From contig CM121341.1 of the NCBI GenBank assembly GCA_051530055.1, positions 16,802,001-16,866,000 of the forward strand: 64,000 nucleotides of DNA. Direction: 5' to 3'. The notes beneath the pieces were generated by a model, which saw nothing but the letters and a program-made list of their open reading frames with translations, did no database searches and had not been told where the DNA came from. Positions 52,034 through 64,000 of this stretch are shown here, piece after piece. Source of the stretch: Neoechinorhynchus agilis (Eukaryota > Acanthocephala). How positions within the stretch are numbered: position 1 is the first letter of the stretch; every line of letters starts with the position of its first letter. The position numbers and the translations under genes are program-made.

Positions 52034-53770
52034 GGAAAAGAAATCTAGGATCGGACTTTCTCAAACTGTTGTCTTAGTGATGTGTTGTAATCGGCAGAGT
52101 ACTCACGGGCAAGACCGGATTGTTTGCGCAAACGTCGTGGATCGGACGTGCGTGATGCCGGGAATCTACAATACTCAAGGAACCTGAAACACGCATGCTC
52201 AAAGAAATCATGGAAACATGATAAATGTCTCAGATATAACGCTCTAAGGATCCCATGCACGAAAAACAATTGTTCAATTAGTGAGAACGTGTTCGTCGAG
52301 AATGTTTATTTTCTTAGAAGAAGATAAATGGTCTACTTAATAATGCTCAAAATTGACCGTTCTGATAAAATGATCTATTCAACTTTCAGCTCCATCAACT
52401 TAGGGGAACTGACGCAATGCGCTGCGACAAACGTTCAATTAAGGTCGTAAAATGAATAGTATTAATTTGTACCGTAGATCAGTATTGAAAAATAAAATCA
52501 TTTTAATTGGAAAATAAGAAAATGTGATCGTTTTCAATTTTTTTATAGAGAAATTTTGCCAAAAAATTTCTGAATGAAGTTTGTTTTTTCGTCATAACGA
52601 TTTTTAAAATTTCCTTTCAGGACCTCCTACACTGATGGAAATGTTCTCGAGTATCAAGCTATCAAAAAAGATAACTAATATACGCGTTGCATATCGCCTA
52701 AAAGAACTTCTATAAGGACTGAATTACGCTTGTAAAAGCCTTGAGTTGCTAATGTCTTTTAAATCAACCGTGAAAACTCAACGAGGTTTACCTTTGTTGA
52801 TAATGTGTTCGTGTTTTTGCTCAAGCTCAATGATAATTGTTAAATATTTTCTTAAATTGTTTATCCAATTCTTAATTTCATTTATTTTCTCCAATCGACA
52901 AATAACAATGAATTATCTTTTCAACAAACGGGAATTATGTGATCTCTTTTTAAAAAACATAAACAAATAGCTTGAAAATATCATTACAAAAGTATGTAAT
53001 TCTTTATCACCGCTGTTATAAGGGCTTTTTAGATTTTTCTTAATTCGATGCTTAATAAGATTGATTCTAAACGTTCAATCTGTACCCAAAGAAAAAGTAA
53101 CTATTTCTCGGCGAACGAGACAGCTGATGGAAACGAATGTGATTCGCGCTCCTCAGCTGTCATACTAAATGCAGTCGCGGGTGGAAGTAATCGACTATTC
53201 TATTTGCGTTACACATTACCATTCAACATTCTGATGAAATTAAATCATAACTCAAAAATGGTACCGGTTCCATCAATTCACTATGCTTCTTTATAATGAC
53301 TTGTCGCAAAGACGGAAAATAATCGTCAAAAGAACGTTTAGTGCAGAATTCTACGAGTTTTGAAAGAAATGAGAATATTGCGGTTTATTGCCGAATACCG
53401 CATGACTCAGGTACAGTCGTAAAAAGTCATTTAGAGACATCATTAGAAGTGAAAGGTCAAAATTGAGTGAGAAAAAAGAAAAGAATGCGGTTTAGGTTCT
53501 TAAAAACAACTTTAAAAGTAAAGGATTTATGTTGCGGATAAAGCGCAATGAGTACTTACTTTCATTATAGGTTTTTATGAATGCCAGCGTAAAAAACAGT
53601 TCTATTCCATCCTCCATTTGAGTTACGACTAAACGTCTGGCAGTCTACCGCACAGACTCTTGGGAGCAATCTGACCAATAAGTATTCGCAAAAGAAAATA
53701 AACGTATCAACAAAATTATTAACTACGAGATCTTGACTGTATTTATTAATAATCTAAGACTCCATTTAAC
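52034..53770. other. interval without a clear gene
   Basis: Minus-strand 52,045–52,269 is open (ASRTSDPRRLRKQSGLAREY) and could be a 5' exon or leader of the SLC41 gene; I cannot show a splice. The rest is AT-rich. Confidence 0.35.
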
Positions 53771-53989
53771 TCATGCTTTAATCCCGCGAAATCTCATCGA
53801 ACGCCAGTTTTTTTGATCTTTGACATGAAGTCTTTCTTTAGATGATGAATTGCTTTCACTTGAACCAGAGCTATCATCCGCGCTATCGTCAGAATTACTC
53901 TGGCTTGAATCGTCTTTGAGTATCCACTTGGCGTTAAATGTTCCGACAAGAGCGAATACCAACAGTAGAGCGATTAGTTGCTTTTTCAT
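53771..53989 (-). CDS. small secreted Ser/Asp-rich peptide, 72 aa
   Basis: The ATG at 53,989 is chosen over one 39 codons upstream. It opens a textbook signal peptide (MKKQLIALLLVFALVGTFNA), and a TATATAAG box lies 29 bp before it. The mature 52 residues are an acidic Ser/Asp/Asn block (KDDSSQSNSDDSADDSSGSS) followed by a basic tail (KDQKNWRSMRFRGIKA). The last part looks like a small cationic or amidated-type peptide region, but there is no Gly-Lys-Arg amidation site. Single exon. Family unknown. Confidence 0.6.
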   Translation of the reverse strand: MKKQLIALLLVFALVGTFNAKWILKDDSSQSNSDDSADDSSGSSESNSSSKERLHVKDQKNWRSMRFRGIKA

Positions 53990-54017
53990 TGTTATACGAA
54001 AGCTTCTAAAAGTTTCA

Positions 54018-54025
54018 CTTATATA
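54018..54025 (-). promoter_or_regulatory. TATA box of the 72-aa secreted peptide gene
   Basis: TATATAAG on the minus strand, 29 bp upstream of the ATG at 53,989, which implies a very short leader. Confidence 0.5.
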
Positions 54026-54587
54026 CACGAGGGAAGTAGAAGTTGTTTTTTGTAAATGGATCGTTAGGCGATGAAATGGGTGCAAAAATATAGGTTTAAT
54101 GGCCATGTTTCATTACTCACTTCTACAAGTCGGCAAAGAAACTAAGCAGTCTGATTCAGTTTACACATATTTGTTAGTGAGTAATTCAAAGATCCGTCAC
54201 CTCGATTGCTCAAGAACATCGAGCAGTTTCATTTGTCGCGCTTAATCTCAATTCCATAACGCCAATGCAAGAATAGGGATTCTACAGAACTTTTGTCAGC
54301 CCTTAATAATGAAACGAGATCACAAAAGTGGCATTAATAACCCACTAGATGCGACAATAACTGTGACTATTATCTTAATTGCGTTGCTTGTTCTCTAAAA
54401 TAATATGGAACGCAAATGTTCTACAAAAATGCTCGTAGATCGACGCAGTAAAATATCTGAACAGAAAATGATTTGTGATTGGAATTTGTGACGACTTCGT
54501 AGTTGCGAAATCGACTTTAGGACCCAATCCTTTTTAATTCAAAAGGGGTGTAGGATATTTGGAAAAATTCTATTGCCGGATTTTACC

Positions 54588-54800
54588 TTATAGCGTGACC
54601 TCATATTCCGAAATATCAAATACAATTTTAATGAATATTTGATGGATGTTTTCTTTTATTAATTTACAACGATTACAATTTATTCCTGTGAACTTCTTGG
54701 CGTTGCCAGTATACTGGCAGCGTTCCCTCGCTGTATCGCAATTGCGATTCGTTGAGCGTTCCCCCGTCATCCTTTTCGTCCTTCGTCCCAATCATCAAAT
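54588..54800 (-). mobile_element. WYLDD-type LINE, 3'-terminal fragment
   Basis: Minus strand GRRTKRMTGE … CDTARERCQYTGNAKKFTG corresponds in DNA to the last 150 bp of the copy ending at 25,640 (GAGGGAACGCTG, TTCACAGGAATAAATTGTAATCG), with the frame lost. Only the 3' end was inserted, as is usual for 5'-truncated LINE copies. Confidence 0.75.
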
Positions 54801-56309
54801 TTACTTTATTGCTCCATTGAAGATTTCTCACGACTGTTGATTGCCTTCGTATAAAAATCGAACCAATGAAGTTTTTCTACAGGCGGTTTTTTCCTATGGC
54901 TTGGAGATCTAAATGACAATTCAGCATTTATTATGGATAGGTGAAAGTGCACATCTCGTTTATATTCATAGGTTTTTCAAAAAATCATGTTTCCCACAAA
55001 AAGATTTGGTTTTAGTGGTATTCCAACAGCGGTTTTTATTGGATCCCGAGAAAATTTGTTGTGCGCATGATGCAATAATTATATATTTCAAGATTTTTTA
55101 TTGCATTAGCAACATGCACATAGTTAACAATGAATATTCTTCAAAGAATACAATAAGCTTTGTAGTACGTTTATCCAAGCAGAAGTGAGATTAAGTGTCG
55201 AATTGATCTTAAATGCTGTAAAAATTGAAGCTGTGTAAATGGATTAGGATTATTATATTCTATTCGTCTCGCATCGACTCTAAGTTCCGAAATTCGGCCA
55301 CGTGCGAAGAAGCACAAAGACCAGCTTACAATTGTTTTCAATGATCTTTGCAAAATTGGTGGATTCAGAAAAGAGCTGCTGAAGAATCTGTGGTTTCAAC
55401 TTCAAAGTCTAACAGAGTGAAATGGTGAGCAGAGGCATCACTTTGAAAAAAATATTTAGTTGACTCAGATATTTTATAGCGCTTTATTTGAGTCCTAAAG
55501 ATTTTTAATGTTGCTTCAATCGGGATAAATTAAAAATCCTCTTAATCAATTACAAAACTTACATCAGTTTTCCAGCAAGTTATACATGAACGACTACCAC
55601 CTAAGAAATAGGAAACGATTGTAAACTTTTCAATTTGCCAAACTTGTTTTCCAATCTCGAATCAAAATGCACAAAGCAAGATATATCCAATTAAATTCAA
55701 AATATCAAAACTCGAGTATTTATATGAATATTAAAAATGTACATTAACGGTTGTAAAAATACAACGAAATGCTAACAACTAGAAAAAAGGTACATAACTC
55801 AGATTCAGTTTATAATCTATATTGTCAACATCCAGGATCAGTTTATTTAGTTGAACCGTCCAAGACCATCACATCTTTTTTTCAGCCACTAGACATCCTT
55901 GTGCAGAGTTAAGTTATGTACCCACTAGAATTTACCTTAGAGACCACTTCATGCCTTTGAATAGGTTCCAAGCGATATTTTGTTGTAGTAGCATTCAAAA
56001 AGTTTTGAATCTGCAGTGAAGATAATGGAACTAAAAGAACTCAATTTTTATGTTAAGAAACAATGCATTATATGTTTGATCTAATTTTGGGTCCATCGAA
56101 TGATAGTAGTTGTGATTTAAAGATGAGACTAAGAAATTTTCATCCACGTTGCCAGAATCATCGCATGTTTCGCTTGGTAGAATATACAATCGAGAATTCA
56201 CAAATTGCCTAATAAATAGATAACGTTCGAATTCGTATAAAATACACATAGCATCTCAATAATCACTATTAATGAAATCGTTAAAATGTTCAATTCTTAC
56301 AAACGCTTA
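54801..56309. other. AT-rich spacer between fragments and WDR62
   Basis: No gene or repeat recognised; a few frames of 60–90 codons are low in information. Confidence 0.45.
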
Positions 56310-59300
56310 TCATGCAACATCCTTTTTATCTTTTTTGGCTGCCTCGGCTAGATCCAAAAGCGGACCAAGAATGGCATCGATCATCGATTCCGCCCTCCGA
56401 TGTAGATCCTGATTTTGTGATCTCAATCTACACAGTTTTTGAACAACCTCACTTCTAGAAACGTACGGATCCTGCTCACTGACCCGACCCCCTGCAGCAT
56501 CAATCACAGTAGATAATGAGTTTCTAGCCCAGATTAGGGAGTCAAGGATATCGTCTGAGGGAGTTGATTTATAATCGTTTACAAGGTCATTAATACAGGC
56601 TTTAAGTTGAAGACTTAAAGGAGGAACATTTTCATCAGCTCTAGTCCACGTGGTCGAGCTTAACCGGTCGTCCTCACAATGATTATTGTTTAGCAATGGG
56701 GAATGTAGCGCTTCTTTGTGTTGACATTGTTCTTGGTCGCTATAGTCGTCATAAAGAATAACTGTACTTTCCGGTTGTTCATCTCTGTTTAGTATGGGTG
56801 ATCGATCTATTGGAGACCAACGTTTTCGCCGTGGACTTGTTCGTACATGAATTAAAGGAGCTGTTAACTCAGTATTTCTACGGGACGTCTCTGGTCGACA
56901 TTCCTTTAACGACTTCAAGCTCTGGACCTTCCAGACCATCAGACAGCTATCAGCTGAGCAGGTAACCAAATATTCACCGCTTTCAATGAATCGCATATCT
57001 GTGACTGGATCCGAATGAGCACCGGATATAATTGAAAGCAAGGTGCGAGCATTTACAGACCGAGTCCATCTCCATATATACACTCGTTTTCGTGAACAGG
57101 CAGTTGCTAGAACCGTAATGGACCGCTGTTTTTCATTGCTGCCGAGATCAAGAAGGTTCATCCTTACAAGACTGCCGTCAGTGCACGTGCATCCTTTGAA
57201 CTGTTGTTGATGGGATACTCGATTGGGAGTAACATTCAAATGGTATATTCTAAAATAAAAACAATAAAGATAAACGAATTCAGTGGTCCAATTCAATAAA
57301 TAGAAAAAAGAACTTATAAAACTTGAAATATTAAAAATTAGTTAGATTCGAGCGTCCGCAATCGATTACGGTATCCTTCACTGAGGTAAGCATTTAAAGT
57401 TTCAGTACTTTAATGCTGCAACGCTTATGTTCACAGTTTTCGAGATTGCGAATTAGTCCTTTAAAACTGATATTTCAAAATCGAGTATTTCATAAACAAT
57501 AAGCAATCAACCGAGGCTGCTGAAAGTTCCTTTCTCAGAATATCAACTCACCTTACAAATCTATCCTGATATGCAGCCAAAAACTGATCGGAAGCGCGAT
57601 CAATCACAAGATCAGTCAATGACTGGCGCTCACACAATTGATAAAGTCGAGTAATTTTAAGTTCATCATCAGGAGTTGGTTCAAATGTACACTTTCGAAC
57701 AACGATTGCTTTGTCCGCACCGCAAGACACAAGAATATACTCATTGAATTTTTTCGGATAATTGACTAGATGTACTGCTTGTATAGACCCAGAATGGTCA
57801 CTCACAGAACCTAAAGGTTCATACTTCTTTGACGAAGCATCCAATAAATGGATAATACGGTCTCGTCCACTAGAAGCTAATATAACTCTATCGTCAGCGC
57901 TATATTTGTGACTGTAGGTAAGCGAAAGCACATCATTTTCGTGAGCCTCAAGGATGGCGATTTTTGTCGGGGGAATCTTAGTGCAATTAATGGGATCTTC
58001 ACTGCTATAGATACTAATGTTGCCAGAGGAGTCGCCAACAGCCATATGTCCAAGGCTTTTACAGACGCAGAGTGAACGTACAGCAGCCGGATGTTCATGT
58101 GGAGTTTCATCTGGAACAATTATCCGTTGGCATTCTAGATTGCCTTCAGAACTAGTCCAAAATCGGATCGTACCATCCGAAGACCCGGTCACAATATGTT
58201 CCGAAGAGGAGTCTTTGATTGTATCAATCGCCCAAACACAAGAGCAATGGCTAATCTGCTCACGAATCCGATGAAATTCCAAACCGTTGCTACAATCCCA
58301 AGATATCCGACTGTGGTCATCGTAAATAACATGAAGGCGACGTCCGATGGAATTAAAAGCGAGTGCAGTAATTGCTGGGTACGTCGTTTGAGGAATGCCG
58401 TATTTTGTGTTGGGGAACGGAATGTTCGCAATGAACGTAAAGTCGTGATCGAATATGCGAGCAATTCCACTGGCACAACCAATAATTATAAATGAGTCAG
58501 TTCCAACCATACAGTTTGCTTGGCTCGTTGTAACATCCACCCATCGTTGGACAACGCGATCTTCACTGTCGATTTCAATCAAAAGACCGGACTGTGTCAA
58601 AACTACAACGTGATCTTCAGATGAACCGTCCTCTCCCGTATGTTGGTAGCACAAAACATCCCGGAAAATGTTTTGCTTATGTTCACCAAGAATGCATGAT
58701 CGGCCTTTGAGAGTGGATGCTCGAAATGGCTGCTGCGTATTTACCATACCCGCAGAGTTCGAAGACTTCATCTTAGACAAGTACCAAAATTTAACATGTC
58801 TAATCCCAACAGTTACAAAATATGAGCTAGTTTCAGAGAACTGAACGCCATTAACCTAAATGATTCGAGTAATATTTCGTGGGGAAATATAAAGGGAGGT
58901 TCATGTAAAATATTGATTGCATCAATAAGTCTATCCGTGAACTAAATGTTATATAGTTGATCTACCTTATAAGATCTATTCTTGACAGCTTTATGAATTC
59001 CTATGCGTTATCAGACTTCTATCAGTGAATCATCCATCTTTAGCACTAACGGGAATTTCTGATTTGTAAAATGAAAGAAAGAAATTAAAAGTAGTTTATA
59101 GGTAGAAGAAAGCACTAAATGCTAAGAATTAACCTGAAAATGATGATCTCATCGTTTGATGACCTTAAATATCCCTGTGCCTCACAAATGTTTAACAATG
59201 TTTCATTGTAAAATTCAAGCCATTCATTGAAAGTGCTGAAATACGATATTTGTGAATATCATTGAAACAAAATCTAGCTTAAATGTAGGTTCCCACTGTA

Positions 59301-60051
59301 CAATTCAAAAGCAGTCAGCCCGTTTTGTAGGTAATTTGAAGTTTACCTCAGCGCAAACATTATTACTGGCGATTCGAGTTTTACATTTCCAATTCCATAC
59401 ATTGACACCGGTATCATGAATACTGCCAATGGATACAATTATGTAGGGATTGACAGGTGACATTCTCTAATAAGGGAAAGTAAATGTTATTGTTCAATGG
59501 TAGAATCACTTACGACGCAATCGATACTGTACCGATGACCTTGGAGCTCTGCGATTTGATTTTTTGAATTCAGATCGAATATTCTCACCTTTGGGTTGTG
59601 GCCACTCTACAAAAAAATTGAACTTTAAACAATTTAAACAAACAAACACACATTTTACCTCTCCAGTGGCTAAAAATCTACCGTCCGCTGAGCAACATAG
59701 CGACGATATATTGCGTTTATATGAGTTAAGAATAAAAGAAGTATTGTCCGAACATTCAGGTTCGACGACGATCGCCGATCCAGAAGCATGAGCAACATAG
59801 TTTCCATCAGAACAAGCCAGACATTTCATATTTGTAACTCCGGTGACACTGATAAGTTCTGGAGGCGATTTCTCGACAAATCCACAATCCGTTGGCATTT
59901 TATTATGAGTTTTATTATTGCTTGACACAGTACTCAGTCCATTGGTTGAGGTCATGTGGCCAGCGCGGATTCTACGCCTCACTACCCCGTTGGAATCAAT
60001 CATTTCGACATTTGATGAAGATGGAAGCATGCGCTGAGATTGTGGAATCAT
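56310..60051 (-). CDS. wdr62: WDR62/MAPKBP1 WD40 scaffold, five exons
   Basis: Exons 60,051–59,659, 59,606–59,514, 59,466–59,347, 58,855–57,552 and 57,249–56,310 join in frame to about 949 aa; introns are 52, 47, 491 and 302 bp. Family marks in order are ISSLCCSADGRFLATGE, HNPKVRIFDLNSKNQIAELQ, VNVWNWK, SSYFVTVGIRHVKFW, LGEHKQNIFRDV, HVIYDDHSRISWDC, HIVTGSSDGTIRFW, LASSGRDRIIHLLD, LVSCGADKAI, and EYLVTCSADSCLMVWKV, making a double WD40 propeller at about residues 60–725. The C-terminal 225 residues are partly disordered and end in a helix (SEVVQKLCRLRSQNQDLHRR) like the dimerising helix of the family. In animals these proteins scaffold JNK signalling and act at centrosomes and spindle poles. 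The tail is far shorter than the vertebrate one (about 1500 aa in total there). A stop lies two codons before the chosen ATG. Confidence 0.9.
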
Positions 60052-60409
60052 CTTCTATTTGATAAATGTCACGGTTATCGGTTCTGACGGAAAAGCTGGA
60101 CACTGATAAGAGTGATAAGCGATGACAGGTGTAGAAAAGATCTTCAAAAGTAGAGAAAAAGGGGACAAAACATTTTGAACAATTAACTTCGGGGTCAATG
60201 ACACCATCACCCATCAGTGTGTTGTCAGTGAAGTCCTTAGCGAAGAATGTACAATTTTTGGTGCTGGGAACTAAAGGGAAAAGACTAGACCGCATGTTTA
60301 TATTGTCGCATCTCGAAAAGCTCAGGATGGCACCCGAGTCTGTAAGCACATAGTGGACTTTGTTATGGTCATCATCGTAGCCATTTCCTCGTAGCTTCAT
60401 TCTACACAA

Positions 60410-61007
60410 TGCTCCAGGTTATAAGAGTATCTCTATGCACATCAACAGCGTCCGAGGTATGATATCAACGGCGGAGATTGCAGCGGGAGGCATTAATGTA
60501 CGAGGCGAAGATTTGCTTCATTTTACGCTTTCAGCATTCTCGACATACGGTTATCAGGCCCAAGGTAGTCGATAATCTGGCTTAGACATCATCGAATTGA
60601 CTGGGGTGTGTCCAAAAGCGGCCTTGGTAAATGACGAAAGTACACTTTGGTCCCAAAAATTCAGCGCAGACTTTCAAATATTGCGTTTCGGCACATCTCG
60701 AGGGTTCTAGTGGAACTTTAGAACAAGCTAATTTGAATTACTTGGTGTGTGTAAACTGTTGATGATTTATGGGCACAAAGGCGAGGCAATGGAGGCATTT
60801 TGAAAGGTCAAAGGATTTTGACCTGTTTCCGGCAGACTGATTAGCAAATGCCGCATTGTCAATCATCGGATTAATGATAGTTTTATTTTTGTTCGGCTGC
60901 CCAATGAGATTTCTAGATAAATGGACAAATAAAAGCGAATTTTCAAAAAAAAGCCTTATGGGAAAAATAAAAATCATTAAATCGATAATCAATTGTTTTT
61001 GTTTTGA
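60410..61007. other. interval upstream of WDR62
   Basis: Likely contains the WDR62 promoter, but no box stands out. Minus-strand 60,738–60,992 is open without recognisable content. Confidence 0.35.
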
Positions 61008-61235
61008 TATGGCGGAAAAATTGAAGTAATTTATTAGGTCCGATATTACAGCACAATCTGGTGCAGAACGTTGAGATTAAAACTATAGAAATGGTCACTA
61101 TAAGAGTTATCTAAACTTACAAACAACCTTGATAGAGGCACAAGATTATGCCTCTGAAATGTCGGACCAATAAATTCTTTTAATTTTTCCTCCATAGCAA
61201 AATATGAATAATTCAATTTTCATACAATTACTTGT
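61008..61235. repeat. fold-back repeat, CTTGATAGAGGCAC…TGCCTC core
   Basis: Inverted ends ATGGCGGAAAAATTGAAGTAA and TTTTAATTTTTCCTCCATAG, with TTGATAGAGGCACAAGATTATGCCTCTGAAATGTCGGACC in the centre (given here only as the core order TTGATAGAGGC, ATTATGCCTC, GAAA). Same family as 39,056. Confidence 0.7.
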
Positions 61236-63819
61236 TTTCCAAAAATACACTACTAATTTCTCCACCGATTAAAAGGGAGATGAACTATTCAAAGTGCGAA
61301 ATTAGTTCGTAACCAGAGGAAATATTTGTTTTTTCGTTGACTCGATCGAGGATCTCCGTGTTCCTTTCCGTCTCAAAAAAATTCATTAACTTCTTTAGGT
61401 CCATGATGGTAATGTGAAGGCCGTGAAATGTGTTTCGCGCCCAAACGCGTGAGCGTCTAATTTGTACCAATTAGATTCCACGTTTCTCTTCGCTGAGAAC
61501 GTGGGAGTGTTTTTAAGAAAGGTCACTTTGGTCGGAGAGTAAATGATAACGGTAAGAGTGAAAGTTATAAATATTCCTTAAACTGAATTGTATTTTAAAA
61601 TATCACAATTTCCACGGTATAACAAAAATTATAAAAAATTAACCAAAACGCGGAAAATTGCGCTTTTGAAGATTTCCAACATTTTATTTTGACTTACACG
61701 AGCATTTGTTTTGCTGCGTACCCTAATAAAATACCAACTCAACTCTATATGTTATTTTTACTTAGTCGAAGAAACTAAATCGAAAATAGTACCATTCTTG
61801 CATCAACTTCTGGTTGGGTTCGATGGCTCAAAATAGTACCATTGTCAAAAAAAGAGAAAATCAATATAATATTTGTTTAACAACCACTTAAACCTAAAGA
61901 CTTAAAACTAAATCCGTATGCATGCGGTTCAACGTCGCTCATATCGCAATGCGCAATACACAAACACACCGAATATTTCTATAACAAACCTTGGCGAAGG
62001 GAGGCAACATCCACCCTCAGGTTCACGAGACTGTGTCTGTTCTAACAAAGAAGGAAACACAAAGATGTTAGAAAACTTTTGATGGATCTCAAAATTGTCA
62101 TAGTCGCCATTACTTCAGGTCAACTTTTTGGCGAAAAAGAGCTGACGGGAGCGCTTTTAAATTAATTTTCAGGTTCTTGGCCAATTTAGACAAATTGTAC
62201 AGTCCTCTGGTCCCATTAACAGTTGCGAAAAAAATGAACCTTGGGAACAGCTGAAAAATTCTTGACAGGGAAACGTCAGTCGAATAAGTGAATCCGTGAT
62301 CCATTGCATCAGGTGGATTTATGTAAGTTGGGACGAAACCGACATTTTCGTAATCCTTCTGGCTTTAGTTGGTATTCCATTTATACAACCATTGATACGT
62401 TTAATGGCTCAGCTGCGCTAATGAAAGTCCCGATTTCGTCTGCTTAATACATCACCAAGTTTATGGATGGTCGATGCGTGACATCCGTCGAAGCAATCGA
62501 TTCGGGTTTCGCGTTTACTTAAAATTCGTTTTAATCGCATCCTGCCTAATATTGTTTTTAAAATCATACAACGTAGACATCAAATTAAAGTATTACGTTG
62601 GTACCGCTTTCTAAAAGATATAAATTATCGATAATCTCCAGATTTTATACTCCTAGACCGAATAAATCTTCAAAAAGACTGCGTTCAATTTCAATAAAAA
62701 AATTGCTTGAAGACATTTCACTTCCAAATTGCTTTTCAATCTAAATTGTCATTAACTTATTAAAGTTCCGATCCGAACGGAGGAACATCTTTGTCCTCTA
62801 ATGTCTCGAGAATTCAGCATTCCCTTTCTGAATCGCGCTGCTCACTCTCCGAAAAAAATAATTGGCTGCATTTTGGCCCTTTGTTGTTCAGGCCAATTAA
62901 TTTTCAACATTGTTTAAGAATTCTGCGGTGCTTTGTCCGACGACTCCAATTATCTCAATGGCGAGGGGTTGGAAAATGTAAAGCGACGGATCGAGGCATT
63001 TGTACTTCCTTTTTCGGTGGCCTTTTCGCTACTTCACCGGTTCATGGATCTGCAAGGGGCAAGTTGCTCTTAGCAATCGTATTCGGGAGGGTGTAGTCCC
63101 AAGGAGACGGCCTCTTTCCAACGGGAAAATTGCTTGCAGGATTTACACGGAACGTTAATTCTGTCCGTAAAGCTAACAATCTACTGGGAAGATTCTCTTG
63201 CATAGATGTTAGTCTTCTAAAACCGAGAGTAATGAAATGGTTTTACAAAGACAAAACGTACGAGTGCTGGCATGCACGGTCGTGCCGCATTTGCTGAAAA
63301 TCGATACGGTAACTTTGCATAATGAAACCCGAGTTTATCCATGTTAAAGGAGTAGTAGATCAGAATTTTTATTTAAGACTGACTGGTCAGTTTCATATAT
63401 CCATAAGTAATCGATCGAGAAGTGCTATCCGATTTCAAGGATACAGTTTTAATTTTACCTTCTCCATAAATAAAATAGTGCTTTTACAATTAGACTTACG
63501 CGGAAAAGGTTTTGCGATTTGCTTACAACATAATAGATTCAAAATGATTTTCTTCATAAAAATCGGTTGGTGTTTCTGGTGAGAGTGCAATCGGTTTTAG
63601 AACTTTAAGATAGAGAACCCATTTGGCGATTATTACAAAACCCTTTCACATATTCGGCGATTATCAATCCTTGAGCATTGTTACTCGTTTCTTTAATGTT
63701 CGCTTAGACATTGTTTTTTACTTTTATTATATACACTAGAAAATTAGTATTATAATCAGAGTTAATCATCGAGAGAAAATCCTTTTGGATGATAGACGGA
63801 TAAAACTTATTTTATTAAA
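61236..63819. other. long interval without a supported gene
   Basis: Plus-strand 62,935–63,075 has a coding-like stretch (GEGLENVKRRIEAFVLPFSV) and 63,322–63,582 is open (FIHVKGVVDQNFYLRLTGQF), but neither has a recognised family, splice context or partner. The rest is AT-rich. Confidence 0.3.
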
Positions 63820-63900
63820 ATGATATATATTCATGGGACGAGGCTTCCTCGCGAAATATTTCATCGGAATCATGATCACCGCAAGTACAAATGATCAGAG
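63820..63900 (+). repeat. decayed hairpin repeat
   Basis: GGGACGAGGCTTCCTCGCGAAATATTTC is followed by ATCATGATCACCGCAAG. The stem CGAGG/CCTCG and the GAAATATTTC are kept, but the CTGANGA box is lost. Confidence 0.5.
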
Positions 63901-64000
63901 TGGTTTATTTTGTCGTTCGCTAATAAGTTTGAAAATCTGCAAAGCGTTCATTTCTTGCTTTATCAAGATTCGCAGATGACTAATATCTATAGTATGCATT

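Noticed and set aside
59996-60409. 137-codon minus-strand frame just before WDR62
   Set aside because: It overlaps the WDR62 start in another frame and matches no family I know. It may be leader sequence or an exon of another gene, so it is not called.
60738-60992. 84-codon minus-strand frame
   Set aside because: No family match, no splice context, low confidence of coding.

Overview
The window is nuclear DNA of an invertebrate animal. It has spliced genes with very short GT–AG introns (48–55 bp is common), animal-specific gene families (LAMTOR2, FoxO-type forkhead, MCFD2, SLC41, WDR62/MAPKBP1, Nup107), AT-rich spacers and many non-LTR and Penelope-like retroelements. The phylum cannot be fixed from the sequence alone. 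There is no operon structure and no bacterial, viral or CRISPR content.

Layout. (1) 1–6 kb is gene-dense: the last exon of an RbgA/MTG1-type mitochondrial GTPase (+), a complete three-exon LAMTOR2 (-), terminal exons of two unidentified genes (-) and a Nup107 gene (+). Small fold-back repeats sit between them. (2) 6–31.8 kb is a repeat-rich accessory region. It holds one nearly whole FoxO-like forkhead gene (12.15–14.13 kb, -) and two broken copies of it (8.8 kb and 21.9 kb). It also holds Penelope-like reverse transcriptase pieces, RTE-like LINE ends, many pieces of a LINE family with a WYLDD reverse transcriptase and a C-terminal PD-(D/E)XK-like domain, and a 3.4 kb satellite with a period near 260 bp that runs into a 3'-truncated LINE copy. 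(3) 32–41 kb is sparse, with short secreted Thr/Ser/acid-rich proteins, a relic of another, and more hairpin repeats. (4) 41.3–45.15 kb is a nearly whole two-ORF LINE (-). (5) 45–54 kb has MCFD2 (+), a single-pass membrane protein (+), a small charged protein (+), an SLC41 magnesium transporter (-) and a 72-aa secreted peptide (-). (6) 56.3–60.05 kb is a five-exon WDR62/MAPKBP1 gene (-). The last 4 kb is mostly non-coding.

The host genes are unrelated housekeeping genes: lysosomal mTORC1 scaffold, nuclear pore, ER–Golgi cargo receptor subunit, Mg2+ transport, and JNK/centrosome scaffold. They do not form a pathway. The most unusual content is in two parts. First, a FoxO-like transcription factor gene, with its intron and its TATA region, has been copied by DNA-level duplication in a block joined to a Penelope-like tail and an RTE end. 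Second, a dispersed set of short fold-back repeats from at least three sequence families shares one RNA-like design, CTGANGA-purine–stem–GAAA. This resembles a hammerhead ribozyme core and fits the known link between Penelope-like elements and hammerhead motifs.
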